A DNA stretch of 5,552 nucleotides from CAXPZW01 sp964221845. Lineage in GTDB: Bacteria > Bacteroidota > Bacteroidia > Flavobacteriales_D > Sanyastnellaceae. The position numbers and the translations under genes were made by a program. This document shows positions 5,331-5,552 of the stretch, in pieces (positions within the stretch are counted from its first letter, which is position 1; every line of letters begins with the position of its first letter). The notes under the pieces are model-generated. The model had not been told where the DNA came from and did no database searches. It was given only the letters and a program-made list of their open reading frames with translations. The stretch spans positions 1 to 5,552 of the forward strand of contig CAXPZW010000046.1 in assembly GCA_964221845.1 (NCBI GenBank), written 5' to 3'.

Positions 5331-5552
5331 TTACTTCTCACACAACATGTAATAGTGGTACAGATTGGGCCCGTGAAAGCGGCTGGTGACCTTGAGGCCT
5401 GTGCCGGCGATGGTGTCGAGCACGAGCTCGAGTTTGAAGCCTTTGCGGCCAATTTCCCAGTAGTGCACCGCCCAGGGGAATTCTTGCATGTACTCGGGGC
5501 GGTATTTGCGGTTGGGCTTGCCCGTGGGGCGGTAGAAGTTGTAAGCCTTGTT
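5331..5552 (-). CDS. C-terminal end of a conserved protein, possibly a SAM-dependent methyltransferase (runs off right edge)
   Basis: I read this frame by hand from the window edge to a TAA at 5333-5331. It gives 73 residues, including NKAYNFYRPTGKPNRKYRPE, YMQEFPWAVHYWEIGRKGFK and the end FHGPNLYHYYMLCEK. The composition is aromatic and basic but soluble, with no membrane segment. 'FPW-x-x-HYWE ... GFK' near the C-terminus followed by a 'HYY-x-x-x-EK' final strand reminds me of class I SAM-dependent methyltransferases from this phylum. However, the SAM-binding domain is outside the window, so this is only a suggestion. The frame is clearly coding by its sequence character. It stops 117 bases before the serine-hydrolase start, on the same strand. 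Confidence 0.55.
   Translation of the reverse strand, partial: NKAYNFYRPTGKPNRKYRPEYMQEFPWAVHYWEIGRKGFKLELVLDTIAGTGLKVTSRFHGPNLYHYYMLCEK

Overview
The window looks like chromosomal DNA from a fairly GC-rich member of the Bacteroidota. The evidence is an ECF sigma factor co-encoded with a transmembrane/outer-membrane-barrel protein, a lipoprotein whose mature N-terminus resembles the Bacteroidota surface-export signal, a DUF2200 gene, and start codons without clear Shine-Dalgarno sequences. I cannot name the genus. Every gene I can support is on the minus strand, so transcription runs from the right end (5552) to the left end (1). I see no tRNA, rRNA, CRISPR array, insertion sequence or phage gene.

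In transcription order: (1) the C-terminal end of a conserved protein enters at the right edge and stops at 5331. (2) A secreted serine hydrolase of the beta-lactamase/PBP fold (5214 to 3578) is split by an apparent one-base frameshift near 4280-4290. Its catalytic domain is in one frame and its tandem C-terminal repeats are in another. (3) A DUF2200 gene (3523-3152) has a small hairpin just before its start. (4) A lipoprotein gene (3015-2536) encodes a lipocalin-like protein with a probable surface-export signal. (5) A strong hairpin terminator (2431-2460) lies 11 bases before the next start codon. (6) An ECF sigma factor (2419-1856) overlaps by 4 bases (ATGA) a 475-residue protein (1859-432). 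That protein has a short cytoplasmic segment, one inner-membrane helix, a long Ser/Thr/Pro/Ala-rich linker and a C-terminal outer-membrane beta-barrel. (7) Immediately after it lies a start-less remnant resembling an NTF2-like/DUF4440 protein. (8) The N-terminal part of a RimJ/RimL-type GNAT acetyltransferase runs off the left edge.

The sigma factor/barrel pair is the centre of interest. Its architecture matches the dual membrane-spanning anti-sigma factors (Dma) and their partner sigma factors (Das) described in Bacteroides thetaiotaomicron. In that system one polypeptide reaches from cytoplasm to outer membrane and can pass an envelope signal directly to an ECF sigma factor. The system type is therefore known, but this copy appears to be a divergent one. 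The regulon, the inducing signal and any link to the neighbouring surface lipoprotein are not visible in the sequence.
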